This document shows positions 13,901 to 25,478 of a stretch of DNA of 64,000 nt, in pieces. How positions within the stretch are numbered: the first letter of the stretch is position 1; the number at the start of each line of letters is the position of its first letter. Where the stretch lies: contig JADWOT020000005.1 of the NCBI GenBank assembly GCA_036345935.2, positions 5,575,960 to 5,639,959 of the forward strand, given 5' to 3'. The notes under the pieces are model-generated. The model was not told where the DNA came from and did not search any database. It worked only from the letters and a program-made list of their open reading frames with translations. The translations under genes were made by a program, and so were the position numbers. Origin of the DNA: Taenia hydatigena (lineage: Eukaryota > Platyhelminthes > Cestoda > Cyclophyllidea > Taeniidae).

Positions 13901-14369
13901 CAGGTTTTAATGCCGAACATATTATCGTGATGCCAAATTTGCATTTCATGAATAAAACATTGCCGTAAATTGTACAGCTCACAACACCTAGCCTAAGAAT
14001 CAGAGCTTAAAATGAGCAACGTAATGGACGCTTGTTTATTTGATTTTTTTTGAGAGCTAGAACTCCTTTCACTAATCCTAATTTTTCCTGACCTCGTAGC
14101 ATTAACTGTAGCTGAACCAATCGCGAACCTGACTTCCAGCCAATCAACTGCACGAGGTTGTAGCGCAATTTTCAGAAATTTCATCGTGCGGATGGACCTT
14201 ATTCCCTGTATGGAAGCTTATCAATCTAGTTTCATCAATCTAGGTCCTTTTTCACTGGGAACAAGCAGAGCAGATCCTGGTGAAATAATTCCGGCGCAGG
14301 TGTCTGGTGGAAATCTCACTAGAGGTCAAATCGTAATTGAACTATTTTGGTTCACTTTTTGTCACTTAG
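10996..14369. other. Intergenic stretch between UBR and POLR1E
   Basis: No exon with a recognisable protein was found on either strand, apart from one repeat fragment at 13166-13349. Short open frames are scattered and have no supporting splice sites. Any first exon(s) of POLR1E should lie in the right half of this stretch. A short methionine-initiated frame at about 13569 (starting MSKRFHTSNNKGDKNKGEE) has no match that I recognise. Confidence 0.5.
13166..13349 (+). repeat. Solo LTR-like repeat (copy D of the 20-26 kb element family)
   Basis: The sequence aligns by eye with the terminal repeats of the three elements at 20.2-25.8 kb. Shared blocks are the GGCAGAATACTGGAGTAG box, the TATATGTATTTAAC box, CCCGGAGGCCAGCCCACGC, CTCTGTGACCCTGACCG and the end AACAAAGTATTACG. 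No internal part is attached, so this looks like a solo LTR or a fragment. Confidence 0.65.
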
Positions 14370-16100
14370 AGCTGCAATGTTAAGGGGCTTGAGTACACCA
14401 GTGTCCCTTTAAGTGGTAAGGATCGCAGGTATAGTTGTGCTCATTACACGTCTACATTTGAATAGTAGCCTCTGTCTATTCCATTTGTAGCGCGTCTTTA
14501 TTTTTTTTAATCCTCCGGTAAAGAAGTGTCTTACTTACGTATCGCTTCTTTACTTTTTTAGCTTTGTCACGGTTGTCTACAATAAGAAGATGAAGAAGAT
14601 GGAAATATGCTATAATCTACCCGAGTTCTTATCTCCTAAGTTTGGTTTGCTGTTTTTCTTTTCTCAAATTGCTTTAGATGTCGAAGTTATTGATGGCGAA
14701 GCCTCCCGTTCTTCGACTGTTAATGTAAATCACTTTCATTTTCCGTACTCAATCCTTTAGCGTTCTGTGTTAACAAAAACTTTTGGATCTGTATGGAGCA
14801 AAAAGTATCTCCGTGATATGGACCAAATGGCGGCCCACGCCTCTGCTGTTAGCGACGCCAATGTTCTACAGCGAGTCGCCCATGGAACAGCAGCATTGAA
14901 AAAGGATAACAAGAAATCGGGTAAATTGCTTTATACTTATTTTTTGCCATTGTAATTTTGGGACTTGTACTTACTGCTTTTATATATTTGTCCTGCAGAT
15001 CAGACTGACATAAATAACGGTGTAAACGGTGAAAAGTTGACTCAGCAGGAGTTAGTACTCCCTCCCTTTGATCAGGAAACGCGTTCTGTTGCTCATATCT
15101 TCCCCATCCACAAAATTGTGCCCCCGGCAATTGCGTCTAGTCTAGCCAAAGAGGCAAAAACCCTTTCTGAAGCCGATGAGAGTGTTCGTAAGCAGTGGCT
15201 TACAAAAGGCACTTATCCTCGCCTCATTATTGATCGTTTGGCTTACCTCCCGATTGACAATGCAGAATCTATGGGGATGTCAGCGCCGGGCACTAAGCGG
15301 AAGCGGAAAGCCCCGGCTAGTACTGATCAGCCTGCAACAAGAATGGGAATGGCCACAAATTTGGCCCTTCTTGGGCATATGTTTAAGATGTTTCAGCTGA
15401 AACCCAGGGAGGTGCAGCACCGAACACCCCTTCCTGATAGCCCTCGGCCTGTGGTAAACCATCTTCTAAATGAATTTACTGTTTTCGTGTCCAGAACCGG
15501 GAGTGAGCGCTCCAAAGCTAGGTAAGTCGCCCTCTTGACACAGTGTGTAAATGTGCAGTAGAATGATTTGACCCTCCATTGTTTCTCTGCTAGGGTGATG
15601 ACACCGATACTGCGAGACAAGTTGATATGCCACATTCTGGTCCTTCTACTTCATTGTGACAACTTTTCCACCGTTATTGACACTCTTCCTATCGACTTTA
15701 AAATGCCATCATTGCGGTAAGTTATTGTGTGTATCTTCTCGCGCCTACCTCGTCTCAAATATTATAAAGCGTCACTACGTGGGTAATAAGTAACGTAGCG
15801 TTTAGTTTTTTTTTCTATCAGCCCACTGAAATGTTGAACTTAAAATGGGATTGGAAGTCATCTTCGTTAGCAAAGACGCCCGCTATGACAGGCTGTTTTG
15901 ATGACTCTGAAAAGCAGACTCTCCTTTTTTCATCTTTCAGCTTAAGGAAGCACTTTGCCTTCATTGGATGCTCATTCTCGAAACAGGCGACAGAAGGGAG
16001 TAGCACTGACTTGACGAAAGAGGGAGAGAAGCAGTACCACACGGTGGCACGGCTATCAGCCCCCCTTGTTTTCAAGGCAGTGCATACCTTCAGACGTTGA
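14370..16100 (+). CDS. POLR1E: RNA polymerase I subunit A49/PAF53 homologue, first exon(s) not identified
   Basis: A49/PAF53 is the TFIIE/TFIIF-like subunit that, with A34.5/CAST, stabilises initiation and elongation of Pol I on rDNA in the nucleolus. The hand-spliced exons are 14370-14449, 14562-14644, 14678-14724, 14761-14920, 14999-15521, 15594-15716 and 15941-16100 (stop TGA), all phase-consistent. The early part (GLEYTSVPLSG, then FVTVVYNKKMKKMEI) parallels the end of the family's N-terminal dimerisation barrel. The middle has the TKTF...WSKKYLRDM helix, and LVLPPFDQETRSVAHIFP parallels the linker. RDKLICHILVLLLHCDNF followed by ID and LRKHFAFIGCSF parallels the tandem winged-helix C-terminus. 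A basic KRKRK patch near 15300 may be a nuclear localisation signal. Introns of 33 and 36 nt (14645-14677 and 14725-14760) are at the lower size limit. About 60-80 N-terminal residues remain unplaced. Confidence 0.8.
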
Positions 16101-17818
16101 TTCCCACCAGATTCTATTTATCATTTTCACGCTGTGTCAATACTCCTTCCTCGTCCCTGACTGTTTTGATTGTGTAGGTATACGTATATTTATACGATAA
16201 CTTATTTCCGATCACCGATTTTGCGTGCACATACAGTTCGAATTGTGTATGTGATGTAGACGCCTTTTTATTCGTGAAATTAGTGCGTTAGTTGGTTACA
16301 ACATCAGGCATTTGTTTGGCCTAAGGATTGCCTCAAGCGTTTACTATTATGCTCGACTAGTGTATGTACATAGCCATCGTTCGCTACTCAGTTCAAGTGG
16401 ATGTAATAGAGGTGCGTTCACTTTGAGTTTTGTGATGTAGTGCTTATTTACCGGTCGCCTCAATCCTGGCTCTGCAGTTTCTTAGGACTGAAGGTGCAAA
16501 TTGTGACAAGTGTTTGATTCAACTCAAGTGCCTCATGCGTGGGGCCGGTCAAAAGTTGAAAATGCTTCAGGAATGCGGAGAATGCTTTTTTAGCTGTTCA
16601 CTTAGATGCTCGGGCTTTTTAATCTTCGTGATGTGGCTGCAGGCTTGTTGTCGCAAATGTGGACACTCGGTTCTTGTGAGCGATGATAACAACCTCTACT
16701 GGTATAGTTTGTAATGGCTTCAGAGCGAACTCAGAGTGGTAAACAAAACTTAGGCCTCATGAGGGGATGTAGGTCTTTGTTGTGGCTGAAAAAATCACTG
16801 AAGAGTTAACAAGATGTTTACCTGTAGTCAGCTCTCCGATTCCCATCGCTGTACAATGGAATCTAGTAGAGTGTAATTGACCTTAGAGTGCGCGAACTTT
16901 TAGTCCCTTGAGAGTACGATAGTTCCGTCCACGCGTCCTATTTAGGCGAGTGTCACTACCCTACGCTTGAGATAAACAGTCAGATTGGTATGCGGAATGG
17001 CCTCTTGGATTTGTCTAAATAAGCACTATTGGAGACATGTAATCGTGACTCCAGTTGCCCTGGGTGACTTGATGAGGCGTCGGAGTTGTAGAACTTTAGA
17101 TCTTTAAGCCATTAGCATGGAAGAACTGCTAGCACCATTAGGAAATCACGTCTTTTTGACAGCTCGTCAAGTCACAGATCAAACTGCCCCCGTGGTAGTA
17201 TTAACACTTTTTTTGAGCCACACATGATTAATGATGCAGATGTGGAGCCATTGAACGGGGGTTTTCGACTTTGTCCCCTAAGTTGCATCTTTTTCATTTG
17301 GACGGTGCCATTTCACACAATCAAGGAATGGTGCGGTCACAGGGCAAATCTGAGTTTCCAAATTCAGATTCATTCTTTCAATTCAACGTAGAACGAATGA
17401 ATATGTCTGGATGGGCTTGAAGGGTTCTGAATCGTTGTTGCATTAAATGGAGCGAGAGTTTCGTCACTACCCACAGATAACAGGAGTCGTCACGATTATA
17501 TGAGCGTATACATGCCTGTCTGGAAGACATAGTCAGTAGCGAATTCTCCGTGGTGTAGGCCAATATCGATGCTTGTCACAGCCTTATGAATGGGAAACGG
17601 TGCAGAACAGTATGCCCAAATTACCGTTGAGGAGTAACAAATTTTGTGAACAGAAGGGACTGTGAGTTCACGGAACGGTTAAGAAACAATGACAAAACAA
17701 AAAAAACGGAACATGGGGTTCATAAATTAACTGCTTGTTCATAAGAGTCCATGATTACCATTAGGTAGGTGAAAGCAATGCTTAAGTCAGGAGGAGTAGG
17801 AGGAGAATTGCACAGCCA
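16101..17818. other. Intergenic region between the convergent 3' ends of POLR1E and ZIP copy 1
   Basis: POLR1E (plus) and the ZIP gene (minus) converge here, so both 3' UTRs should lie in this stretch. No coding exon was recognised. A 66-codon frame at 16514-16714 lacks splice or homology support. Confidence 0.5.
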
Positions 17819-19702
17819 CTAGAAGGAGATATGATCGCTGGCAAAGATCACACCGAGGACACACGAGTAGCCGGTGATCAAACCACCAACCTGAATCATG
17901 AATATTCCCAGAGATGATCCACGCTTTTTCTCCGCCTCTTCCAGTGTCTCACGAATTGATGGCAACTGTAATGCCAAATAAACGTTGGTAATGAATCACA
18001 AATTTGGTTGGACATGTCTAACACCTACCATATCTGCAAGGCTGACGTGAAGGAAAACACCAGAAGTGGCTGCAAACACGTAGAGAGCACCAGAAGACAC
18101 CTCGCCAATAACCAGACCAATAATAAGTCCTAGGTAAGCAGTGCAGGCAGAAACAAAGTTGGCACAAATGGCCAATTTGACGGAGAAGCCAGAAGTAATG
18201 AGGACAGCGAAGTCACCTACAAGGAAGGCAAGGAGTTTAACCCCAACATACTCAGTGAGGCCTCTTCAAGTTACCAAGCTCGTGGGGTAGCTCCTCAAAG
18301 AGGATGCACAAACAGATGGCCACACCAACGGTGGGACTTTCAGTAAAACCCACTGCAATTGCCATTCCGTCCATGAAGTTGTGGATGGAGTCACCCAGAA
18401 GAATCATCCATGCCATTGGAGCAATTTGAGCGAAATTCTTGGCACTGCATTTTAGGCAGCTTAATTTATGTCGTGACGACTGTGCGACAGATCTGGGTGC
18501 TGCTGAATCGCCATTTTTCATTGACACTCGATCCATCACCTGGGAGGAAGAAAATTATCGACCACGTATCTGTCTATTAGGGCGGTGGATGCAATCGAGA
18601 AACACCTACCTTGGTTGCGGACTCTGAGGAGCTACTGGAATCGCTATTCAGTGGTTTCTTCAACTAAAGTGCCGGAAAATAAAATCATTAGGTATTGATG
18701 CCAACTCGACTCGGCGCCTATGGACAGTAGAACTCCCACCTTCAGTAATCGTGGCAGGATGAGGAGGACATATTCTATGCAGAAGAAGGTGAGAAGACCA
18801 GCAGGAATACAACTTAATTTCAAAAGGTAGGTACGACCCTGCCCACCGAATTCCAGAGGCATGTCTGCCATCCGCATTGCCTACAAACACCAAGCTACCC
18901 ATTGCATCAAAGACGATGAAGGAAAACAGGTTTGTCCAACTGAATGGGGTTGAGTGAACTCACCTCCGGAAGGAGTATCAATAGAGCTGCAGAAAACAGA
19001 GCGCTAACCGCTAAGCCCATCATATAGCTGAGCAGAAGGTTGAAAAATCTTAGACGTTTGATAGGGATACAAATAAGGCCGATTAGGGAACAAAGGTTGG
19101 TAAAAGTTACTCCCAAAAATGCGAAGACAATAGCTTAAAAAGAAGAAAGAACAATCACATAAAGCGAGGTGGTAAAATAGCATGATAACGCACAGCAGTT
19201 GCCCAGTCTGAAACTTACTTTCTGCCAAACTAAAGTGTTTTGTTGCTTTTGAGTTCACTACCTGAATTATAAATGCTTCGAAGGCGGAATCGTTGGTAGA
19301 TGAAATTGTTAAAACACTGGTGAAATCCTCTATATTTGGAAGCTAAAACAAGGAAACTCCAAGCAAATATATGCCCAAGCAAGCATATGCCTTGGAATAA
19401 AAGCCAGCGAAAAATGTCTGTGAAATGAATTAACTTACGTTTGGAAGCGGTATTGAGACAAGGGGATTTGCTTCATAAACGAGATCATGAAAGGGTGTTA
19501 CAGCAGCTGAACCATTCGAACTGGCATTGGTAGGACAGCAATTCAATGCAGCATGAATTATCAAATTCGGCTCTGCCATAACTAGTAGTTGCCCGTAAAA
19601 GTTGGTAGAGAAAAGGGTAGATAGCAAGAGAACTCGAGACCAGTTTTTTAATAGGCAGCTTGGGGATAAAGTGACCGCAAGGACTATAAATAGCGATGCC
19701 AT
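17819..19702 (-). CDS. SLC39-like: ZIP-family metal transporter, copy 1 (SLC39A8/SLC39A14-like)
   Basis: This is a predicted eight-helix importer of divalent metal (Zn, Fe or Mn) into the cytosol. Exons in coding order are 19702-19439, 19342-19219, 19133-18964, 18880-18740, 18663-18610, 18539-18275, 18216-18029 and 17965-17819, giving 450 residues. The first exon encodes a hydrophobic leader and a short Asn-rich ectodomain (NASSNGS). TM1 and TM2 are in the 170-nt exon (ending LLILLPE). TM3 carries GQGRTY and LLILPRLL. The TM3-TM4 loop is Ser-rich rather than His-rich. TM4 has the HNFMDG metal motif. TM5 has FEELPHELG continuing into DF, where Glu replaces the first His of HELPHELGD; in vertebrates that change marks ZIP8 and ZIP14. 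TM7 ends SLADM. The gene is divergently paired with copy 2 at 26787. Start choice: ATG 19702 opens the leader frame. Confidence 0.9.
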
Positions 19703-20178
19703 CCAGCAACAATTATAAAGGTGATGTAATCACATACACTGGCGCCAAGTGTTTGTAGTGAGTGGAGAAGATAGCACAAACGAAATGCCAGCTACGAAAG
19801 GCCTCGACAACAGTGAAGTAAGAGGACGAATTTCGAAGAATTAACCTCAGACCTTGAGGTGTGAGGTGAGCCAGTAAAACATGGTGGTGATTTGACCAAT
19901 GTTTTGTTAATTCTGTTTAAAAAATGCTATTAAAGTTCAAAGTGTGTTAAAAATTTCGTTATGTCAAAAATTTTGAAAAAGCCCCAAATAACTATTATGC
20001 TTTATTTTGCTGTTATATTACTAATAATAAATAACGAGGTATTTTATTGAACAGTATCTCCTTTTCTAAAAAAAGCAACAAAAGCGCACATAATTCTAAC
20101 TTAGTGCCAGCGTGTTTTGCATAGCCTTCTGAGAATATCCTAAGAAAATGTACTTTAGTACTTGGGTAGACCATATGC
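19703..20178. other. Upstream region of ZIP copy 1
   Basis: This AT-rich stretch lies between the ZIP copy 1 start and the LTR end of element A. It should hold the promoter and 5' UTR. No TATA-like motif is convincingly placed, and no gene is seen. Confidence 0.4.
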
Positions 20179-21012
20179 TGCAGTACTTTGCTTGAACTGT
20201 CGGTTCCGGTGAGGGTCACAGAGGTGACCATATTGTCCTAGCTGCGAAGCCTGGCCTCCGGGCCATGCCAGCAGCTTATTTTCCTCTGTTCGTTGAATAT
20301 ATATATTCTACTCTAGCATTCTGCCTTCTCTTGCGTTCGGGGGAGACTCGGGAGGCTACATTGGTGGCGGCGGAAAGCCGACCCGACTCTATAGGCTTTC
20401 TATTCCGACCTCTACCGCCTGTGTCATATTGCAGCGGTGCGAAAGAAGTACATGTGCTACGGATGGGCCGAGAGCTACGTCCGCCTTCGGCATCTACCCC
20501 ATCTCCGTGTTCCACAGGAAAGCTATTAACAACTGAAGCGATACTAGCCATGGACCACATGGAATGGTTTCGTTCCGGGGATTATTCCTAACATACTTGC
20601 TTAAGGAGATCAGTATGCTAACGTTTCCCTACGGACATACTGATGGTCGGCAGAACCACTTATTCTGAACTTGGTTCCCAAGCCGGACGAAACTCTAAGT
20701 CCAATCGAACTACCAAGAGGGATCACTGACGTTGGTGTCAAGCGTCGCCTCAATCGCGTCGAATGTCGGCGACTGGCATGGTTAGCTCGTGGGTGCTTCT
20801 TGCAGCACTGATTACGTTGTGATGGCTGACGTGGGAGGTCTACTAAGAGGAGCGTCGGAGGCGACGCTCGAAATGGGAGAGGAGCAATGTAGTACATTGT
20901 TTGTTTGAACTACCGGTTTCAATGAGGGTCACAGAGGTGGCCGTACTGCCCTAACTGCGTGGGCTGGCCTCCGGGTCTTCTCTTGCCTTCGAGGGAGCCT
21001 CGGGACGCTACA
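20179..21012 (-). mobile_element. Short non-autonomous LTR-like element, copy A
   Basis: Read on the minus strand, the element has a 5' terminal repeat (21012-20888), an internal part, and a 3' terminal repeat (20360-20179). The repeats start TGTAGC and end TACTACA or TACTGCA, so they have TG...CA ends. The 5' repeat lacks about 58 nt present in the 3' repeat (the block with GCAGAATGCTAGAG and TATATATATTC). Flanking TATGC (20174-20178) and TATGG (21013-21017) look like a 5-bp target duplication with one mismatch. No reverse transcriptase, no clear tRNA primer site and no polypurine tract are visible. The structure resembles terminal-repeat retrotransposons in miniature (TRIM), described in taeniid tapeworms; membership of that family is inference. 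A 95-codon frame inside (20610-20897) is shared with copy C and is probably not a gene. Confidence 0.65.
20482..20932 (-). repeat. Left arm of a 450-bp inverted repeat (partner 25029-25478)
   Basis: The reverse complement of this interval reads the same as 25029-25478 as far as I can follow by eye, including an identical 95-codon frame on opposite strands. Similarity drops sharply at both ends: outside the arms, elements A and C still align but with many differences. The spacer between the arms is about 4.1 kb. Confidence 0.85.
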
Positions 21013-22870
21013 TATGGCTATTAGCGTGGCTTTGGAGTTGAAATGCATGGTAAAACTACAACCGCAGCTTGCATTACCCATATCTTTAGCAAAACCAAAG
21101 TTTAAGCCAAAACCTAATCTATAACCTCTTTGTATGAGTAGTATGAACATTTCTTCCCTTTACTCCTCCCCTCCCTTCTTCCACCATTGCTCTAAGTTTG
21201 GATAGATATAGGCATCTTTATTATGGCACGGGGCAGATGTGTGGTAACAGGGCCAAAGTATTCACAATGGAGTAGCCTCAGTCTCGAGGGAGCTACCACG
21301 TGCGTCAACAACCAGGTTAACATTGTCCTTTCGCCAAATAGCACATCTAATATGCATAAGCATTGCAAGTAGAGCGTTTTGGGACCCATTTTGTTACGCT
21401 GTTATGCATGTTGTAAGCTTACCAACTAATTATTACCTTTGTCGTCCTTCATGGTACTTTACTTTAACAACTTTTACTTCGTTCGTTATAACACATTTCT
21501 TTCTTCAAAAGCTATGGGCGAAACTGCTTTTCAGGGACACCTTGGATCATGAGCGTTCCTTTTTGAAACTTGTTCTGCTCTGTTATAAATGCCCGGATAA
21601 ACTAGGACATAGGGTTTTAAAATACTGGGATATTCTGATCCAGTTCGTTCCTACCCAACATAAAAGGGTACCCATCAAAGAGTTAATGATTAGCAGTATG
21701 CTAGGGATCTCGAAAATTAGGAAATCTAGCTTTCCATTTAGCACTCCAAAACAGAGTCAAAGGATGGATAACGATTCTATGTAGGCACAACTTTGGCCTA
21801 CACTTTATTATTTATAAACTAATTAATATTAATGCCAACTCTTTCATACCAGGGCATGCTTTTAAATGGTTCTATTTATTCTTTCAAGCATATGGCGAAC
21901 TAACAGAATGTCTACATCGTTCCTACTTGACCTTCAGTGCGGATGGATCACCTGCAAACCGCAGGGCTTTCCAGTCAGAAAGGAAAGGAGATGGTCGTTA
22001 TACTTCAACACAACCAAGGGAAACTGGATAGCGGAGCTCCTTATATGCTCAATGTTGGTTTAAAATGTAACTATTAGAGTACTAAAGACATCCTAAGTAG
22101 GGTAGAGGGCAATTTTTTTACTTTTTAAGGCACTGGAGCCATGGCGATCAATCCTGTATTGAACCATGTCATTTTAAAGTCCCAGCACTACTTATTCACA
22201 ATCAAAACGACTTCTGCACGCAACAATCTCATGTCACTTCTACTGACAGCTAAAACTTAAAAATTTGCATTTGAAGCACTAATAACAAGTATTGTGAAAC
22301 ATACAATCCACACCAAAATTGTTGGATTGATCTGGGGGCCATTCATACGCAGAGCGCATTCTCTGGTAGAAGGGGTAGAAGAGATACTCAGAGACAAGGT
22401 CACAAATCCACAGGTCTAATAAAGGAAGCAGAAAGAGGTCCCCGACAGTGCGTTGATTTCAGAAAGCTGACCTCACTCAAGCTAGTTCACCACTTAAGGT
22501 GTAAAATGAGGATACTGGCAAGTTGAGGAGGGAAGGCGACTTTTAAATTGCCGGACAATGCCTTTTAATCTCTGCGCCACAGAGAACACTTACTGAACCC
22601 CAATGCAAGCCACGCTTGATTATTCCCACCTAAATGAGAGTCTTGGCATTGGTAAGGATATTTGAGAGAATAAAGCCACAATGTGAGAGCAGTATTTGGA
22701 TCATTTACGGGATGATCATTTGACCCTAAGCATAAGGAAAAGCTAATTCCACAACACTCGGTCGACTTTTGTACGAATTAATCTCTCATGATAGACAGAA
22801 TCTAACCCAAAACAGCTACTCAGACAGAACCCTACAGCTTCTTAGGCCTTTTTAAGAATCACAAGGAGAG
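21013..22870. other. Repeat-rich spacer between the ZIP copies, no assignable gene
   Basis: A 153-codon frame at 21323-21784 starts with TTG and carries no motif that I recognise; it may belong to old transposon sequence. Nothing else in the stretch can be assigned. Confidence 0.4.
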
Positions 22871-23870
22871 GAAGAACTTGACGAGCTGAGGCGATTGCTC
22901 TCTTCCGCACTTATTCTAACATTACCTAATTTGGAATTAAACGCTCGTCATTCGAACTAAACATTGACGTAAGTGACGCAGCCGTGGGTGGTGTGCTGTC
23001 ACGAAGGCATTGAAGCAGAAAGGGAACACGTCACCGCCCACGCAACAAACAAATGAGTCAGGAGCTCACTAACATGGCGACCTATTTACAGTTGTAATCA
23101 TACTAATTAGACACTTTAGATGTTACCGGATAGTCTAAAGCTGACCATATTGAAAGCGGCGAAGGCAATGAACCTTTCTTTGCCTTGCAGATCAAACTTT
23201 GCAGAAGAGAATCGTTGCATCGTCCAACCTGTCAGCGGTGAAAGCAAATAGTCGGGTAGAGAGGAGTTTTACCTTATCAAGATCAAGTCAGAGCCTCAAG
23301 TGCCAAGTAATCTGGGACCATCATTAGACTCATGTCTCTACGAGCCACATGTGGAGTTGGGTTATGCAAGGAAAAAAAGGAAGATAAAAAATGTTTTACA
23401 CCAGGATTAATGGTAGTCCTAGCTCACTCAAGATATAGTTGATCTTGACTGGATCTGTGCTTTTGAAAAACCTGATTTCGGTCAGTGTCCATGAATTACC
23501 AAGAAAGGAACGAAAGTAAGGATTGACATCGAAGGTCTCTATTATTAGTAGGCTACTTTTGAAAACCAGATTTCACCAATTTATGCAAGACTCTCACAAT
23601 TTCTAAGACATGCACGGCACCCGGGCAGTCGCTACGCAACGGACAGGTGAAAAGAGCAGATAGTGCTCTAACTAGACTGCTGGATACTCTATTTTGGGAC
23701 TTATAACCACGAAGATTGCAATTTTTGCCTGAGCGAGTGGACTCTTACACAGAGGGTTGCGGTGCAAACATCCAACCTGCTCAACTGTCAAATAAAGACG
23801 TACCAATCGACATTTTCATACTTAACCTTGAGGTAACAGCACACACTGACCCACAGTGCTTGCTTTGATG
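22871..23870 (+). pseudogene. Decayed Ty3/gypsy-like reverse transcriptase/RNase H remnant
   Basis: At 22871 the frame EELDELRRLLSSALILTLPN resembles the segment that follows reverse transcriptase in Ty3/gypsy polyproteins (the 'LK..L..APVL..PD' block). In another frame, 22951-23008 reads FELNIDVSDAAVGGVLSRR, matching the RNase H start 'F.L.TDAS..AIGAVLSQ'. Near 23840-23870, AHTDPQCLL followed by a stop and W resembles the downstream 'TDH..L.WL' RNase H block. Frameshifts and stops separate the blocks, so no product is possible. The element's limits were not found. Confidence 0.55.
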
Positions 23871-24190
23871 GATTATAGAGATGGGGCAAATATCCAGCAT
23901 CACATGGAGGAGCACGCATAGCTATTAGCTATCGAGACGAAGAAAAGTTACTACAACGTCTACTGGTAAGGAGCCTAAGTACGGTTATAAAGGCTAATCA
24001 AGCCTCCTGGTGTGCATTCCGAGCGACGGAAGTGATCTAACGAACAAACTACTTCATCTGCTGCACACATAGCTCCTTATTCGACCAACCTTGTCCCATC
24101 GAATGAAGGAAAAAAGTCACAAATGGCAAATGCAATAATAATCGATAAAGTGAGCCCAAAGGACGGTATTCAAAATGACAAGGGAACTAA

Positions 24191-25000
24191 TGCAAGACTT
24201 TGTTCGTTTGACCGCTGGTTTCGGCTAGGGTTACAGAGGTGGCCATATTGCTTTTGCCGGGTCAGCTGACCTTTGGATCATGCTAGAAACCCCAATTCCC
24301 TTCCGTTTGTTAAATATATGCACTCTGCCCAAGTTATGCCTTCTTTTGTCTTCAACAAAGCCTTGGAATGCTACATCGGTGGCAGCGGAAAGCGAACCTG
24401 ACCTTGAAAGGACCTCTATCCCGATTTCTACCATGTATGGCTGAAAATGACGTCTACACTTGGCATCCACTCTAGTCCCGTATTCTGCAGGAAAGCCATC
24501 AACAACGGAAGTGGCACCAGCCATGACTCATCTAAGAAAGTTTAGTTGCGGGGTTTCCTTGCCATATTTTTCTAATGACGTCGACAATGTGAACACAGGG
24601 CTGTGTTACATCTTGTGCCTCCTTTCACGAATCTGCTTTCAGACTGGTGTTCCTACGTCTGCACATGGACAAGCGCAATGATCAGCAGAATTCCCATCTA
24701 CAAATCTAGTTTTCAATTGGGTAAAACTATAGATCTAGCACTACTGCCAAGACGATTGAGTGACGGCGCGCTCTAGTATCCCCTAAGTTGCATGGGAATT
24801 TGGTGAGTGAAATGGTTGGCTAATGGGTGTTTTCCTTCAGCATTTATTACGCTTCGATGGCTGACGTGAAAGGTTCACCAAGGAGAGCGCCGGAGACGAC
24901 GCTAAAAAGAAGGCTATGCAGTGCTTTGTTTGTTTGCCTACCGGATTCAATTGCGGTCGATTGGATGGCTGTGTTGTCTTTGCCATTTGGGCTGGTCTAT
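24191..25000 (-). mobile_element. Short non-autonomous LTR-like element, copy B (diverged)
   Basis: Orientation is the same as copy A, and the sequence is alignable with many substitutions. The 3' terminal repeat is 24375-24191 (begins TGTAGCATTCC, ends TCTTGCA). The internal part contains the GATGGCTGACGTG and GAGCGCCGGAG boxes shared with A and C. The 5' terminal repeat is truncated (about 25000-24917) where it abuts copy C in opposite orientation, giving a head-to-head junction near 25000-25030. Confidence 0.6.
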
Positions 25001-25028
25001 CGTTCATGCCAGCAGCCCTGACTCCTTT

Positions 25029-25478
25029 CTCTGTGACCCTCATTGAAACCGGTAGTTCAAACAAACAATGTACTACATTGCTCCTCTCCCATTTCGAGCG
25101 TCGCCTCCGACGCTCCTCTTAGTAGACCTCCCACGTCAGCCATCACAACGTAATCAGTGCTGCAAGAAGCACCCACGAGCTAACCATGCCAGTCGCCGAC
25201 ATTCGACGCGATTGAGGCGACGCTTGACACCAACGTCAGTGATCCCTCTTGGTAGTTCGATTGGACTTAGAGTTTCGTCCGGCTTGGGAACCAAGTTCAG
25301 AATAAGTGGTTCTGCCGACCATCAGTATGTCCGTAGGGAAACGTTAGCATACTGATCTCCTTAAGCAAGTATGTTAGGAATAATCCCCGGAACGAAACCA
25401 TTCCATGTGGTCCATGGCTAGTATCGCTTCAGTTGTTAATAGCTTTCCTGTGGAACACGGAGATGGGGTAGATGCCTA
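25029..25478 (+). repeat. Right arm of a 450-bp inverted repeat (partner 20482-20932)
   Basis: See the left arm. The arm ends at the sequence GGGGTAGATGCC. Beyond it, copy C continues TAAGGCGGAGG where copy A continues GAAGGCGGACG. Confidence 0.85.

Noticed and set aside
20610..20897. 95-codon frame on minus, repeated as an identical protein at 25068-25355 on plus
   Set aside because: Identity is explained by the 450-bp inverted repeat. The frame is not kept in the diverged copy B and has no domain, so it is not called a gene.
21323..21784. 153-codon plus frame between the ZIP genes
   Set aside because: It starts with TTG, has no motif that I recognise, and is surrounded by decayed repeats. 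Possible transposon relic, not supportable as a gene.
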